Numbered from the stretch's first letter, positions 28,078 to 37,271 are shown. The stretch is 64,000 nucleotides of DNA from Neobacillus dielmonensis (GCF_000612665.1 NZ_HG942085.1:19661-83660), one strand, 5' to 3'. Translations and numbers: made by a program. Notes: generated by a model not told the origin, from the letters alone.

Positions 28078-28749
28078 TTATTCATTCCTTAACATATCAG
28101 CAAGCTTACGCAATGCGTCTGGCTGCTGAATCAAATAGGACCGGCCTTCCTTTTGCAAGTATCCTTTCTCACAAAATTGCCCAAGGACGTGTAAAAGGTG
28201 GCGATAAGAAACCCCTAAAAAATCACAAACCATTACGTGTTTTTCTTTGTAAACATGGCCATCTGCTGTTTGCAAAATAAACTCCGCCAGTCGGTTTTCA
28301 AGTGGAAAGGCCAGGCTTTGTGTATACTTTGCCGCCATAATGGTGGATTTCAGGCTTAATAATCTGGTCAGTTCACGAAGAAATACCACATCTTCGAGCA
28401 ATTGCGCCCGGCAACGATTAAATGGAATCGCCAAACAGATTGTCTTTGTAGAGCTTTGAATCCCTTTTGTATAGTAGATATCATTTAAAAGCTCCATTTC
28501 CCCAATATACTCGTTCGGGTTAATAAAATTGATCAAGGACACTTTGCCGTTTTGATGGGTCACATATATTTTTGCTTTTCCTTCGATCACATAAAATAAA
28601 TAATCCGGCCGTGTGCCTTCTTGGATTATCCATTCATCGCGTTTATATTCATGGACTTCGATATAGTCTTCAATCGGAAAAGAGAATAAATGTTTAATCG
28701 AATGTTTCTCCAAAAAATGCTGTCTTTTTTCATTTTTATAAATTTCCAT
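28078..28749 (-). CDS. Crp/Fnr-family regulator (YeiL-like)
   Basis: About 223 residues. A cyclic-nucleotide-binding-type jelly roll (about 25-125, with DYLFYVIEGKAKIYVTHQNGK) precedes a dimer helix and a C-terminal HTH (about 150-215: VMVCDFLGVSYRHLLHVLGQFCEKGYL). No Fnr-type N-terminal Cys cluster is seen. The form resembles Escherichia coli YeiL. It is divergent from an MFS gene with two 10-bp palindromes in the gap, so it probably controls that transporter. ATG at 28749 preferred over an upstream TTG. Confidence 0.82.
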   Translation of the reverse strand: MEIYKNEKRQHFLEKHSIKHLFSFPIEDYIEVHEYKRDEWIIQEGTRPDYLFYVIEGKAKIYVTHQNGKVSLINFINPNEYIGEMELLNDIYYTKGIQSSTKTICLAIPFNRCRAQLLEDVVFLRELTRLLSLKSTIMAAKYTQSLAFPLENRLAEFILQTADGHVYKEKHVMVCDFLGVSYRHLLHVLGQFCEKGYLQKEGRSYLIQQPDALRKLADMLRNE

Positions 28750-28766
28750 TCTCCACCCCAAAATAT

Positions 28767-28806
28767 GAGATATCTCCTATTATCTTATCTTTCTCCATGA
28801 TATCAT
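28767..28806. promoter_or_regulatory. Two palindromes between the Crp-type regulator and MFS genes
   Basis: GAGATATCTC (28767-28776) and ATGATATCAT (28797-28806) are perfect palindromes sharing a GATATC core, 30 bp (about three turns) apart, in the divergent promoter region. Confidence 0.45.
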
Positions 28807-28831
28807 GCAATCATTGGGGGGATTCAAGAAA

Positions 28832-29983
28832 ATGAATACGCAACGCTGGATGGGCAGACAATTTTTCACTTTTTATTTGACTTGGGGCATCTTTCTTCCT
28901 TATTGGACGGGATGGTTGGTCGAAACAAAAGGGGTTTCCATCTCACAAGCGAGTTTGATTATGAGCTTAGGTTTGGTTGCCCGGGGACTTTCCACCCTAT
29001 TTGCCTTTCCGTACTTATCGGGGAAATTCAGCAGCAAAACATTATTAAATGGCATGGCCGTTATCACGCTGGCCGCCTTATTGTGCTATATCCCAGTAAA
29101 CTCATTTAATAGTTTACTATTGGTAACCTTACTTCTTCATATTTTTTACCCTACCTTAATGCCCGCATTGGATAGTGCGGCTGGTGTTCTGGTACAAAAG
29201 GGTCTATTAAAACATTACGGAAAAAGCCGTTCATGGGGATCTATAGGATTTGTCGCGGCTGGTATGATTTTAACGGTCTTTACAGGAAAGTTTGGCGATG
29301 AGGTTATTTTATGGACACTGTTACTTGGCTCAGCAGCATTTGTGTGCCTTGGTTTGATGCCTGCTCCACAAGTTTTATCGGAAAAACCGCAAAAGCAGCC
29401 AAAAGAGAAGGCGGGCATGCTCAAATTGTTTCGCATTAAGCACTTTAGTTTAGTGCTCATTATTGTCATTTTACTGCAATCAGCACATGCTTCTTACTAC
29501 AGCTATGGCTATCTCTTTTTACAAGACATTCATGCACCAAAATATTTAATTGGAGTCATCCTGAACATTGCCGTGCTGGCAGAAATCATCTTTTTCTCGA
29601 TTGCCGATCGGGTATTTCCTAAATTTTCAGCAGGTGCTTTGCTGGCACTATCGGCCTTGGGCTCAACGCTAAGGTGGATCTTAGTATTCGCCTTTCCAAA
29701 TGTGGTTGTATTTTGTTTTGCCCAAACACTGCATGCCTTTTCCTTTGCCATGGGGCATTATGCGTTTATGAAATACTTAATCACACATATCCCTAATGAC
29801 CAAATACCAATTGCACAGGGTCTGTATTCCGCATTGGCGCTTAGCTGGGGCACAGCTGTGTTCACGATATTCGGCGGCTATTTATTCGAAATGGAGCCAA
29901 GATATGCCTTTATCGGCATGATTGCTTGTTCGGTACCAGCCATGCTGTTAGCCCTCACCTTTCGTAAAACAGAAAGTGCATAG
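28832..29983 (+). CDS. MFS transporter (MFS_1-like, YwbF type)
   Basis: About 383 residues, twelve helices. The N terminus RWMGRQFFTFYLTWGIFLPYWTGWL and the SRSWGSIGFVAAG segment are typical of the MFS_1-like group that includes E. coli HcaT and Bacillus YwbF. Substrate unknown. The ATG at 28832 has GGGGGGAT about 9 bases upstream; an earlier in-frame ATG lies before that site. It is probably controlled by the divergent Crp-type regulator. Confidence 0.82.
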   Translation: MNTQRWMGRQFFTFYLTWGIFLPYWTGWLVETKGVSISQASLIMSLGLVARGLSTLFAFPYLSGKFSSKTLLNGMAVITLAALLCYIPVNSFNSLLLVTLLLHIFYPTLMPALDSAAGVLVQKGLLKHYGKSRSWGSIGFVAAGMILTVFTGKFGDEVILWTLLLGSAAFVCLGLMPAPQVLSEKPQKQPKEKAGMLKLFRIKHFSLVLIIVILLQSAHASYYSYGYLFLQDIHAPKYLIGVILNIAVLAEIIFFSIADRVFPKFSAGALLALSALGSTLRWILVFAFPNVVVFCFAQTLHAFSFAMGHYAFMKYLITHIPNDQIPIAQGLYSALALSWGTAVFTIFGGYLFEMEPRYAFIGMIACSVPAMLLALTFRKTESA

Positions 29984-30103
29984 GAAGAGAATTTAAAGAA
30001 GCCACCCTTCGTGTAACGGGTTCGGTTTTCGAGAAGAAAACGTTAATTTGCAACCCATTTAGCACCTAAATTAACAAGCGTTTTGAAACCAAATTAGTAA
30101 ATG

Positions 30104-30141
30104 AAAAAGCAATGGAATTCGTTATTCCATTGCTTTTTTTT
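30104..30141. terminator. Bidirectional terminator
   Basis: AAAAAGCAATGGAAT and ATTCCATTGCTTTTT form a 15-bp stem with a TCGTT loop, ending in eight T. It lies between convergent genes. Confidence 0.93.
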
Positions 30142-30180
30142 AAATAGGAGTTATTTTCGTTTCAATTTTTTAGCTTAAAT

Positions 30181-30684
30181 TCAAAAAGAAACCTTAAATT
30201 CAATGATTGAATTCCCATTACTTTCAATGACTTCAGAAGTTACTTCAGTGACAATCGTTTCGAAGCTCTCCTCAAATGGCTTTGTAACATCCAATGCTGT
30301 TAGAAACTCAATATCATTTTTTAATCTCCCAACAGTCAAATGAGGAGAATAGGTATGTTGACGGCTCATAAATTCAAATAATGGACCAGAATATAACCGA
30401 TCGTGCAATTCGATTAAATTGTCGTTTCCCTTTTTAACATTTAAGAATAGGTAATTATTTAGCGAACCAGTAACTCCCTTCAACAGAATAGGAAAAGGTT
30501 TGACCCCAATTAATGTATTTTTTATGTGTTCTTCAAGAGTTAAAGATGAGATTTCGCTCTCAAAGGGGAAGACAAGCGTAATATGTGGCTGCACAACCCC
30601 AAACAATGGGTCATACTTTTTTCTTAATTCTTCTATCAAATTTATATTCTTAAATTCGGGAAAAATATGAATTGCCCTTTGCAT
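30181..30684 (-). CDS. 2H phosphoesterase (2'-5' RNA ligase/YjcG-like)
   Basis: About 167 residues with the two HxT/S motifs that define the 2H superfamily, PHITLVFPF (about 33-41) and PHLTVGRL (about 112-119). Members hydrolyse cyclic phosphodiesters or ligate RNA ends; Bacillus YjcG is similar in length. The exact substrate is unknown. The ATG at 30684 is preferred because GAGGTGA is 6 bases upstream; an in-frame GTG lies inside that site. Confidence 0.82.
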   Translation of the reverse strand: MQRAIHIFPEFKNINLIEELRKKYDPLFGVVQPHITLVFPFESEISSLTLEEHIKNTLIGVKPFPILLKGVTGSLNNYLFLNVKKGNDNLIELHDRLYSGPLFEFMSRQHTYSPHLTVGRLKNDIEFLTALDVTKPFEESFETIVTEVTSEVIESNGNSIIEFKVSF

Positions 30685-30715
30685 ATATGTCACCTCGCTC
30701 TGTATATTTTTTAAG

Positions 30716-30899
30716 TACCTTTAAAATTTGACTGATGATTTCCGCTCCAGTCGCTCAGCGAACCCGCGGGCGTGCCGGGGAGTCTCCTCGGCGATGAAAG
30801 CGCCTGCGGGGTCTCCCCAGCCCCGTACTCCCGCAGGAGTCGAGCTTATCCTCTCCAATCAACAGGTTTTAAAAATCAACATTATCGTTTAACAGAGCC
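30716..30899 (+). mobile_element. MITE-like element, most complete core
   Basis: Starts near CCTTTAAAATTTGACTG, passes TGATTTCCGCTCCAGTCGC, a GC-rich core with GGGGAGTCTCC and GGGGTCTCCCC able to pair, then CTCTCCAATCAACAGG and ends TTTAACAGAGCC. The left end has decayed compared with the 47.5 kb copy. No reading frame is present. Confidence 0.75.
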
Positions 30900-30905
30900 T
30901 TTTTG

Positions 30906-30941
30906 AAAAAAAACCTTCAATTCAAAATGAATTAAAGGTTT
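30906..30941 (-). terminator. Terminator of mqo
   Basis: On the minus strand AACCTTTAATTC and GAATTGAAGGTT pair imperfectly around ATTTT, followed by TTTTTT. Confidence 0.85.
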
Positions 30942-30949
30942 AATCTAAT

Positions 30950-32452
30950 TTAATGCAGAACCAGTTCTTTTTCGACTAGGCCAAGTGCCTCTGCTGTTGT
31001 ACCATGAATTTTATCAAGAAGCTCTGGATTGTCCATTAGTGACTCGCCGTACGATGGAATCATCTCTTTGATTTTCGATTCCCAGTCTTCAATTTGACGA
31101 GGGAAGCATCTTTCCAATACCTGAAGCATAACGTGAACAGCCGTCGAAGCACCCGGAGAAGCACCGAGCAAGGCAGCGATTGAGCCATCCGCCGCCGTAA
31201 TCACTTCCGTACCAAATTGAAGTGTTCCTTTGCCGCCTTTTTCTGTATCTTTAATCACCTGAACACGCTGTCCAGCTACTACCATATCCCAATCTTCAAG
31301 CTTTGCATTCGGGATAAACTCCCGTAACTCTTCCAGTCGCTGTTCCTTCGATAACATTAATTGCTGGATGAGATATTTTGTTAAAGATAACTCTTTTACT
31401 CCTGCTGCCAGCATTGTAAGGACGTTATTGGGTTTCACAGAACCAATTAAATCAAGATTCGATCCGGTTTTTAAAAACTTTGGTGAGAAACCGGCAAACG
31501 GTCCAAACAGCAAGGTTTTCTTGTTATCAATGAATCTTGTATCAAGATGCGGAACAGACATTGGCGGAGCACCTACTTTGGCTTTACCATACACCTTTGC
31601 GTGATGCTTCTCCACCACTTCCGGATTGTTGCATACCATAAATAGTCCGCTGACTGGGAATCCGCCAATATGTTTTGACTCAGGAATTCCTGTCTTTTGC
31701 AGTAATGGCAAACTTCCGCCGCCGGCGCCAATAAACACAAACTTGGCATAATGCCGTTCGATGTTGCCTGTAGCCATATTCCAAATTTTGAGTTCCCATA
31801 AGCCATCTTCCGTACGCTTGATATCCTCCACACTGTGCTTGTAGTTGACCTCAACGTTTTGGCTCTTTAAATGATCAAATAAGATGCGGGTTAACGCACC
31901 AAAGTTAACATCCGTTCCAGAGTCAATTTTGGTTGCCGCAACCGGCTCATTGGATGCACGGCCTTCCATGATGAGCGGAACCCATTCCTTCAGCTTTTTA
32001 GGATCTTCTGTATATTCCATTCCTTGGAATAGAGGGTTATCCGAAAGCGCTTTAAAACGCTTTTGTAAAAAAGTAACATCCTTTTCGCCTAGCACCAGAC
32101 TCATGTGAGGCAATTGTCTAATAAACTCCTGCGGATTTTGAATCAGATTGCTGTTCACAAGATAAGACCAAAACTGTCTTGACAGCTGGAACTGTTCATT
32201 AATGCTGATAGCTTTGCTGATATCAATCGACCCGTCCGGTTTTTCGACAGTGTAGTTTAGCTCACACAGTGCGGAATGTCCCGTTCCTGCATTATTCCAC
32301 TCATTCGAGCTTTCTTCTCCTGCACTTTCAAGTTTTTCAAATACTTTTATGTCCCATTCCGGCGCCAGTTCCTTCAATAAGGATCCCAACGTGGCGCTCA
32401 TGATTCCAGCCCCGATTAAGATAACATCTGTTTTCCCCTGTATGTTACTCAT
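30950..32452 (-). CDS. mqo: Malate:quinone oxidoreductase
   Basis: 500-residue peripheral membrane FAD enzyme that oxidises malate to oxaloacetate and reduces quinone. The FAD-binding [14 protein letters not shown] is at the N terminus, followed by [39 protein letters not shown] and a C-terminal [13 protein letters not shown] segment, all typical of Mqo. The ATG at 32452 is chosen for AAGGATGG at 5 bases; the in-frame ATG 9 bases up touches the ribosome site. Single-gene unit. Confidence 0.96.
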   Translation of the reverse strand: MSNIQGKTDVILIGAGIMSATLGSLLKELAPEWDIKVFEKLESAGEESSNEWNNAGTGHSALCELNYTVEKPDGSIDISKAISINEQFQLSRQFWSYLVNSNLIQNPQEFIRQLPHMSLVLGEKDVTFLQKRFKALSDNPLFQGMEYTEDPKKLKEWVPLIMEGRASNEPVAATKIDSGTDVNFGALTRILFDHLKSQNVEVNYKHSVEDIKRTEDGLWELKIWNMATGNIERHYAKFVFIGAGGGSLPLLQKTGIPESKHIGGFPVSGLFMVCNNPEVVEKHHAKVYGKAKVGAPPMSVPHLDTRFIDNKKTLLFGPFAGFSPKFLKTGSNLDLIGSVKPNNVLTMLAAGVKELSLTKYLIQQLMLSKEQRLEELREFIPNAKLEDWDMVVAGQRVQVIKDTEKGGKGTLQFGTEVITAADGSIAALLGASPGASTAVHVMLQVLERCFPRQIEDWESKIKEMIPSYGESLMDNPELLDKIHGTTAEALGLVEKELVLH

Positions 32453-32745
32453 GATATCCATCCTTATCCCCTATATTGGCAAAAAAGGGCAAGTGCTCCT
32501 GCTTGGTTTCAAAAAGCAAGATATCACTTAGAAACACACCTTTTCTGTCTCCATCACAAAGATTCATAGTCTAAAATCATTATACTACTATTATCTGACT
32601 ATTATAAACTATTTAGAGCTTTTAAAAAAGTGAAAAGTCCTTCCACATGCCGTTCAATTCATCTCCTAAGCGTGTTTATTTTGAAATGGCTACAGATTGT
32701 TTTATACTATGGTTTGAATTCTTAACGGAAGGAGCGTGGTCAATC

Positions 32746-33324
32746 TTGAACAATGAATTAAATCTTAAAAAAGCTGCATTAGTGGTCATTGATTTGCAAA
32801 ACGGTGTGGTAGCTCTTGAAGGAAAACCTTATTCAACAAAAGATGTGGTATCAAAAGCTGCTAAGCTTATTAATGTGTTCCGGGAAGAAGGGGCATTTGT
32901 TGGAATTGTTCGAGTAACATCGAAAGACGGGAAAGATGTTTTAAAACCCCTAACCGACATTTCCTCGCCATTAATTACTGGAAAGCCGCCAAAGAATCCG
33001 GGGGATATTGTTTCGGAAATCGGCGTGACGGATACAGATTTTCTGATTACCAAACATCAATGGGGTGCGTTTTACGGAACAGATTTGGATCTTCAGCTCC
33101 GCAGGAGGGGAATCGATACGATTGTTCTTTGCGGAATAGCCACAGGCTACGGCGTTGATACGACCGCCAGGGAAGCATTTCAACATGGCTACAACCAAGT
33201 ATTTGCCATTGATGCGATGACCGGGATCAGCCAAGAAGAACATGAATATGTTTTGAAGTATATTTTTCCAAGAATCGGCAGACTGCGTACAGTAGATGAA
33301 ATTATTGAATCCCTATTGGATTAA
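32746..33324 (+). CDS. Isochorismatase-family hydrolase
   Basis: About 192 residues. Signature segments are [12 protein letters not shown] (catalytic Asp), [43 protein letters not shown] (given here in two parts of the family pattern: Lys of TKHQ and the GIAT motif) and a C-terminal [14 protein letters not shown]. In cysteine hydrolases of this fold the nucleophile follows the GIAT turn; here that place reads GYGV without Cys, and the only nearby Cys is before GIAT. Substrate unknown. The start TTG at 32746 (GGAAGGAG upstream) is the best in-frame choice; the longer frame lacks a ribosome site. Confidence 0.78.
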   Translation: MNNELNLKKAALVVIDLQNGVVALEGKPYSTKDVVSKAAKLINVFREEGAFVGIVRVTSKDGKDVLKPLTDISSPLITGKPPKNPGDIVSEIGVTDTDFLITKHQWGAFYGTDLDLQLRRRGIDTIVLCGIATGYGVDTTAREAFQHGYNQVFAIDAMTGISQEEHEYVLKYIFPRIGRLRTVDEIIESLLD

Positions 33325-33346
33325 AGTAGAGTTTATTCCTGTTTAG

Positions 33347-33380
33347 AGAAGCGAACTTATATCATCGTTCCCTTCTCTAA
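33347..33380 (+). terminator. Possible weak terminator of the hydrolase gene
   Basis: TTAGAGAAG-GAAC pairs with GTTC-CTTCTCTAA around a 10-base loop; only a short T-rich tail follows. Confidence 0.5.
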
Positions 33381-33435
33381 GACCTTTTACCATTTACTCG
33401 GCTATTCCATGCGCGGCCATCAATTTTAGTTAAAT

Positions 33436-33463
33436 TATTAAAAGGACACCGATATACGGTGTC
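33436..33463 (-). terminator. Terminator of the HPr kinase-like gene
   Basis: On the minus strand GACACCG and CGGTGTC pair around TATAT, followed by CTTTTAATAATTT. It starts 8 bp after the stop. Confidence 0.65.
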
Positions 33464-33470
33464 AAATTGA

Positions 33471-34418
33471 CTAAGGTTCAAATTGGTTTGTGCTAGATTT
33501 GGCCATGTCCGCTTCAATTCGGTTCATAAATTCTTCTGCCGCGCTGTAGCCCTGCTGCTTCAAATACCAGTTATTTGCGGCTGCCTCAATTAATCCCGCC
33601 ACATCCCGTCCAGGCTGGAGTTGAATTTCAATGGAAGGAATTTTAACCCCCATATAATCAGTATAGTGAAACTCCTGTTCCAAATCATTATACAAGGCAT
33701 CCTTTTCCCATTTGGTTAAATGAATATCCAAAGAGATTCGGGTCTCATCTTGAAAAGCCTTGCGCCCGTACAAGCGGACCACATTTAACAGGCCAATGCT
33801 CCGAAGCGCCAAAAACTCTTTATTTTTCTCATTATGTGTCCCTAAAATGGTTTGCGTACTTAGTTTCTTTAGCACAACAATATCATCCGCTACCAGCCGG
33901 TGTCCTCGGCGGATTAATGTGTGTGCAGTCTCGCTTTTTCCTACTCCTGAGCTTCCGCGAAGCAAGATGCCGATACCAGACACATTCATACAAACCCCAT
34001 GAATTGCCATTTCCGGTGCCAATTCCTTCACCAAATAAGCATCTATTTTAGTGATAAATTCTGAAGTTGTTTCCGGCTTGTTTGTGACTAGCAATGGAAT
34101 GCCCTGTTCGGTACAGTGGTGAATTAAGTAGGTAAGTCCTTCTTCCCCAGCTGTTACAATAAAGCACGGCGGATGATAGTGGACAATATTGCCGATGCGG
34201 ACTTTGCGTTCTTCTCTGCTTAACTTATGCAAATAGGTAATTTCCTTTTTTCCCAAAATTTGAACCCGTTCTGTTGGAAAAAAGTCAAAATGGCCAACAA
34301 ACTCCAGGCCTGGACGATGCACCCGTGGTTGCGTAATTTGTTTCTGCAGTTGACGTTCACCTGCCAGGACCTTCAAAGAAAACTTCCTAACCAAGTCTCC
34401 TACTGTAATTTCTTTCAC
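33471..34418 (-). CDS. HPr kinase/phosphorylase-family protein (divergent copy)
   Basis: 315 residues. The HprK fold is clear: N-terminal domain with RPGLEFVGHFDFFPTERVQILG, active-site His140 in IHGV, P-loop GSSGVGKS (155-162), and ADD (178-179). HprK phosphorylates Ser46 of HPr/Crh for CcpA-dependent repression. Two points are unlike the standard Bacillus enzyme: it is not followed by lgt, and the family signature usually written EIRGLGIINV is here ALRSIGLLNV, losing the Glu and Gly. This suggests a second, specialised paralogue rather than the housekeeping hprK. Start GTG; ribosome site is weak (AGGA 11 bases away). Confidence 0.85.
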   Translation of the reverse strand: MKEITVGDLVRKFSLKVLAGERQLQKQITQPRVHRPGLEFVGHFDFFPTERVQILGKKEITYLHKLSREERKVRIGNIVHYHPPCFIVTAGEEGLTYLIHHCTEQGIPLLVTNKPETTSEFITKIDAYLVKELAPEMAIHGVCMNVSGIGILLRGSSGVGKSETAHTLIRRGHRLVADDIVVLKKLSTQTILGTHNEKNKEFLALRSIGLLNVVRLYGRKAFQDETRISLDIHLTKWEKDALYNDLEQEFHYTDYMGVKIPSIEIQLQPGRDVAGLIEAAANNWYLKQQGYSAAEEFMNRIEADMAKSSTNQFEP

Positions 34419-34502
34419 CCTATTCTCACGTCCTAATTAACCTTGTTATAATTGCCATTATACTTAAGATTCCTGAAAACGTCATCAACTGATTATCCCA
34501 AT

Positions 34503-34541
34503 GTTACCCATATGGGTGACTCTAATGTTCCACATGAAACA
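34503..34541. promoter_or_regulatory. Palindrome plus parS-like site
   Basis: GTTACCCATATGGGTGAC (34503-34520) is a near-perfect palindrome, a possible operator. TGTTCCACATGAAACA (34526-34541) differs by one base from the Bacillus Spo0J/ParB site TGTTNCACGTGAAACA. Both lie between the divergent HPr-kinase-like and quinone reductase genes. Confidence 0.55.
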
Positions 34542-34652
34542 TTTTTTCTAAACCTCCCTTCTGGGTTATAACAGGAATTTTAAAATGAAAGTGGAATTTT
34601 TAATGGTGGACCCTACCTCATTAAAGAAAAAAAGCTAGAAAGGATTTTTAAA

Positions 34653-35636
34653 ATGACTGTTCAAAAACCAGCTGAAATTAGCACAGATGGCTCTTTCAAG
34701 CGTCAAGTAAATAAATTCACCACACCTTTTGGAGATAAACCACAGGACCTTCCAGTTATAGCGGGCCGCTATCGACTCATATGGTCTGCAGCATGTCCTT
34801 GGGCCCATCGTTCTGTCATTGTACGAAAGGTCCTTGGATTAGAAGAAGCCATCAGTCTAGGAACTGTTAGTCCAATCCGTCCGAGGCTGCCACATGTAGA
34901 CTGGGAATTTTCATTGAATAAAGGCGGGGTAGATGACGTTTTAGGTTTCCAGTACATGAGTGAAGTCTATAACAACACCGATCCAAACTATTCGGGCCGT
35001 CCGACTGTCCCGGCCATCGTTGACATTCAAAGCCGTAAGGTTGTCAATAATGATTATTTTAAACTGACCAATTATTTTGAAACAGTTTGGAAACCCTATC
35101 ATAGGGAAAATGCACCGGATTTGTATCCTGAGCCTCTCCGCCAGGAAATAGACACATTAAATGAGATTATTTTTACGGACATTAACAACGGGGTTTATAA
35201 ATGTGGGTTTGCACAATCTCAGGAGTCTTATGAAGCGGCTTATGATGTGTTATTTAATAGATTAGATGAATTTGAGCAACGCTTATCGAAACAGAGATTT
35301 TTATTCGGTGATTTTATAACCGATTCAGACGTCAGGCTATACACAACACTTGTCCGCTTCGATGCGGCTTACTTTACAGCGTTCCATACAAACCGGAATT
35401 TAATCCGTGAATTTCAGTACTTATGGGGTTATGTGCGTGACTTATATCAAACGCCAGGTTTTGGTGACACGACAGATTTTGATGCTATAAAAAAACACTA
35501 TCATTTATCAATTACGATTTCACCCGAGAAGTCAGAACCGAAAATCCTGCCAAAAGGCCCTGATCTATCCGTGTGGAATTCGGAGCATTACAGAGATGCA
35601 CTGAGTGGAAACCAAGAAAAGTTCCTTATTCAATAA
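34653..35636 (+). CDS. Glutathionyl-hydroquinone reductase homologue (GST Xi class)
   Basis: 327 residues. The catalytic Cys lies in SAACPWAHRSVIVRKVLGLE, followed by the GTVSPIRP and GRPTVPAIVD elements and a helical C-terminal GST domain with FGDFITDSDVRLYTTLVRFDAAYF. Xi-class enzymes (YqjG/ECM4) remove the thiol from glutathionyl-hydroquinones. Bacillaceae generally make bacillithiol, not glutathione, so the physiological thiol here may be bacillithiol. ATG with AAAGGAT upstream. A GNAT gene follows by 12 bp. Confidence 0.9.
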   Translation: MTVQKPAEISTDGSFKRQVNKFTTPFGDKPQDLPVIAGRYRLIWSAACPWAHRSVIVRKVLGLEEAISLGTVSPIRPRLPHVDWEFSLNKGGVDDVLGFQYMSEVYNNTDPNYSGRPTVPAIVDIQSRKVVNNDYFKLTNYFETVWKPYHRENAPDLYPEPLRQEIDTLNEIIFTDINNGVYKCGFAQSQESYEAAYDVLFNRLDEFEQRLSKQRFLFGDFITDSDVRLYTTLVRFDAAYFTAFHTNRNLIREFQYLWGYVRDLYQTPGFGDTTDFDAIKKHYHLSITISPEKSEPKILPKGPDLSVWNSEHYRDALSGNQEKFLIQ

Positions 35637-35648
35637 AACAAAGGGGAT

Positions 35649-36167
35649 ATGGATGGAATGGAAAAATTAGTAATTTACGATGCTGAAAAAGAGATGTACC
35701 CGTCTATCCGAGAACAAAGAATAGAGGCTTATCGCCAATACAAAGATGTTCTGCCAGCAGACCACTGGGAGGCTTTAGCCAAGTCCATTTCTTCGGCTGT
35801 GGCTGAACAGGAAGGAGTAGAATTAATTGTTGCCCTCATACAGGAGAAAATGGTTGGAAGTGTTGCTTTATTTCCTGCCAAAACAAATGCCTATGAAGGA
35901 TATATCGGCGAACTCGACTATCCTGAAATTCGCATGCTTGCCGTAGCATCAGAGGCCCGGGGCAAAGGAGTGGCTTCAGCACTTATACGTGAATGTATAA
36001 AACGCTCCAAGGCAAAAGGATTCAGTACCATTGGGCTGCATACTGGGGAATTTATGAAAAATGCCATCAGTCTATATGAAAGATTTGGCTTTGAGCGATT
36101 GCCCCAATTTGACTTTGAACCAGCTAATGACGGAATTCTTGTCAGGGCCTATCAACTTAAACTCTAA
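35649..36167 (+). CDS. GNAT N-acetyltransferase
   Basis: 172 residues with GNAT motif A around EIRMLAVASEARGKGVASALIRE and motif B in NAISLYERFGFERLP. It transfers an acetyl group from acetyl-CoA to an unknown amine. It starts 12 bp after the hydroquinone reductase gene, likely one operon. Starts at 35649 and 35658 are both possible; the ribosome site GGGGAT is close to the first. Confidence 0.85.
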   Translation: MDGMEKLVIYDAEKEMYPSIREQRIEAYRQYKDVLPADHWEALAKSISSAVAEQEGVELIVALIQEKMVGSVALFPAKTNAYEGYIGELDYPEIRMLAVASEARGKGVASALIRECIKRSKAKGFSTIGLHTGEFMKNAISLYERFGFERLPQFDFEPANDGILVRAYQLKL

Positions 36168-36248
36168 TTTCAAGAATTGCTAGATAAATAACCAGCAAAT
36201 AAAACTGTAATCATCATCCGCCAATCTGTATGAATAAACTGCTCGATT

Positions 36249-36288
36249 AATAAACGGGTGTAGAGAACACTACACCCGTTTATTTTCA
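36249..36288. terminator. Bidirectional terminator
   Basis: AATAAACGGGTGTAG and CTACACCCGTTTATT form a 15-bp stem with an AGAACA loop. It separates convergent genes. Confidence 0.93.
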
Positions 36289-36324
36289 TTCGAAACTATC
36301 CTCTTCTTGAACCGTATTTCCTGT

Positions 36325-37167
36325 TCAAGATTCCTTCCCTTTTGCTACTGAGTTCTCTTCATAAGAGACCCAATCACTATAACTGCCTGCATATAACTTT
36401 ACATTTTGATAGCCTGCTATTTTTAAAGCAATATAATTTGGAGTGGCTGTTACCCCTGAACCGCAATAAACGATGATAGGCTCTTCCTGATTAAGCTCAG
36501 CAAATCTCTTTTTTTGCTCATCGCTATTTTTAAATGTTCCCTGTTCCAATCCTTCTGCCCAAAACTTGTTTATGGCACCCGGAATATGTCCTGCTATTCG
36601 ATCTAGTGGTTCCACTTTTCCTAAATACCGAGCTTCATCCCTCGAATCGATTAATACCGGGGATGAACTCTTTTGGTCGACAATTTTTCTTACCTCATCA
36701 TAAGAAGCCAGCATATCTTTTCGAATTTTCACCTCATATTCTGCTGGTTGGTACTTAGGCACTTCTACTGTTGTTGGATAACCTGCTTCATTCCAACCTG
36801 TAATGCCCTCATTTAATACATATACTTTGTCATGGCCAATATAGGTAAGCAGCCACCAAAGGCGGGATGCATACTGCCCCTCTCCGCCGTCATATGCGAC
36901 TACTGTACTCGTATTGCTGATTCCAGCCTTTTCAATTTCAAGCTTAAACTCATTGATATCTGGAAGCGGGTGCCGCCCTCCGTGTACTCCAACAGGAGCA
37001 GATAACTGTTTTTCTAGATGAAAATAGACCGCTCCCGGGATATGGCTTTCTTGATAGAGCCGCTCCCCTTTATCCGGATTGCCCAATTCAAAGCGGCAAT
37101 CTACAATCTTCACCTGTTCATTATTTAATTGTTCAACGAGCCATTCCTTGTTAACAACAAAATTCAC
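36325..37167 (-). CDS. Sulfurtransferase (two rhodanese domains)
   Basis: About 280 residues with an inactive N-terminal rhodanese repeat (VKIVDCRFELG to LWWLLTYIGHDKVYVL) and an active C-terminal one ending in IVYCGSGVTATPN, with the catalytic Cys in CGSGVT. The loop sequence fits 3-mercaptopyruvate sulfurtransferases better than thiosulfate-specific ones. The GTG at 37167 is chosen since GGAGG lies about 9 bases upstream; a longer frame begins inside the leader. A TGGAC-N8-GTCCA inverted repeat at 37226-37243 may be an operator. Confidence 0.88.
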   Translation of the reverse strand: MNFVVNKEWLVEQLNNEQVKIVDCRFELGNPDKGERLYQESHIPGAVYFHLEKQLSAPVGVHGGRHPLPDINEFKLEIEKAGISNTSTVVAYDGGEGQYASRLWWLLTYIGHDKVYVLNEGITGWNEAGYPTTVEVPKYQPAEYEVKIRKDMLASYDEVRKIVDQKSSSPVLIDSRDEARYLGKVEPLDRIAGHIPGAINKFWAEGLEQGTFKNSDEQKKRFAELNQEEPIIVYCGSGVTATPNYIALKIAGYQNVKLYAGSYSDWVSYEENSVAKGKES

Positions 37168-37225
37168 TCCAACCAACCTCCATCTTGAGCCAGCATACAT
37201 TTTTATAAGACCTAATTTGTATTAT

Positions 37226-37243
37226 TGGACACCAACCAGTCCA
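37226..37243. promoter_or_regulatory. Inverted repeat upstream of the sulfurtransferase gene
   Basis: TGGAC and GTCCA arms separated by 8 bp, about 60 bp before the start codon. It could bind a TetR-type regulator, but none is encoded next to it. Confidence 0.35.
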
Positions 37244-37271
37244 TTTCCTACTTCAAAAGGCTTTACTAACA

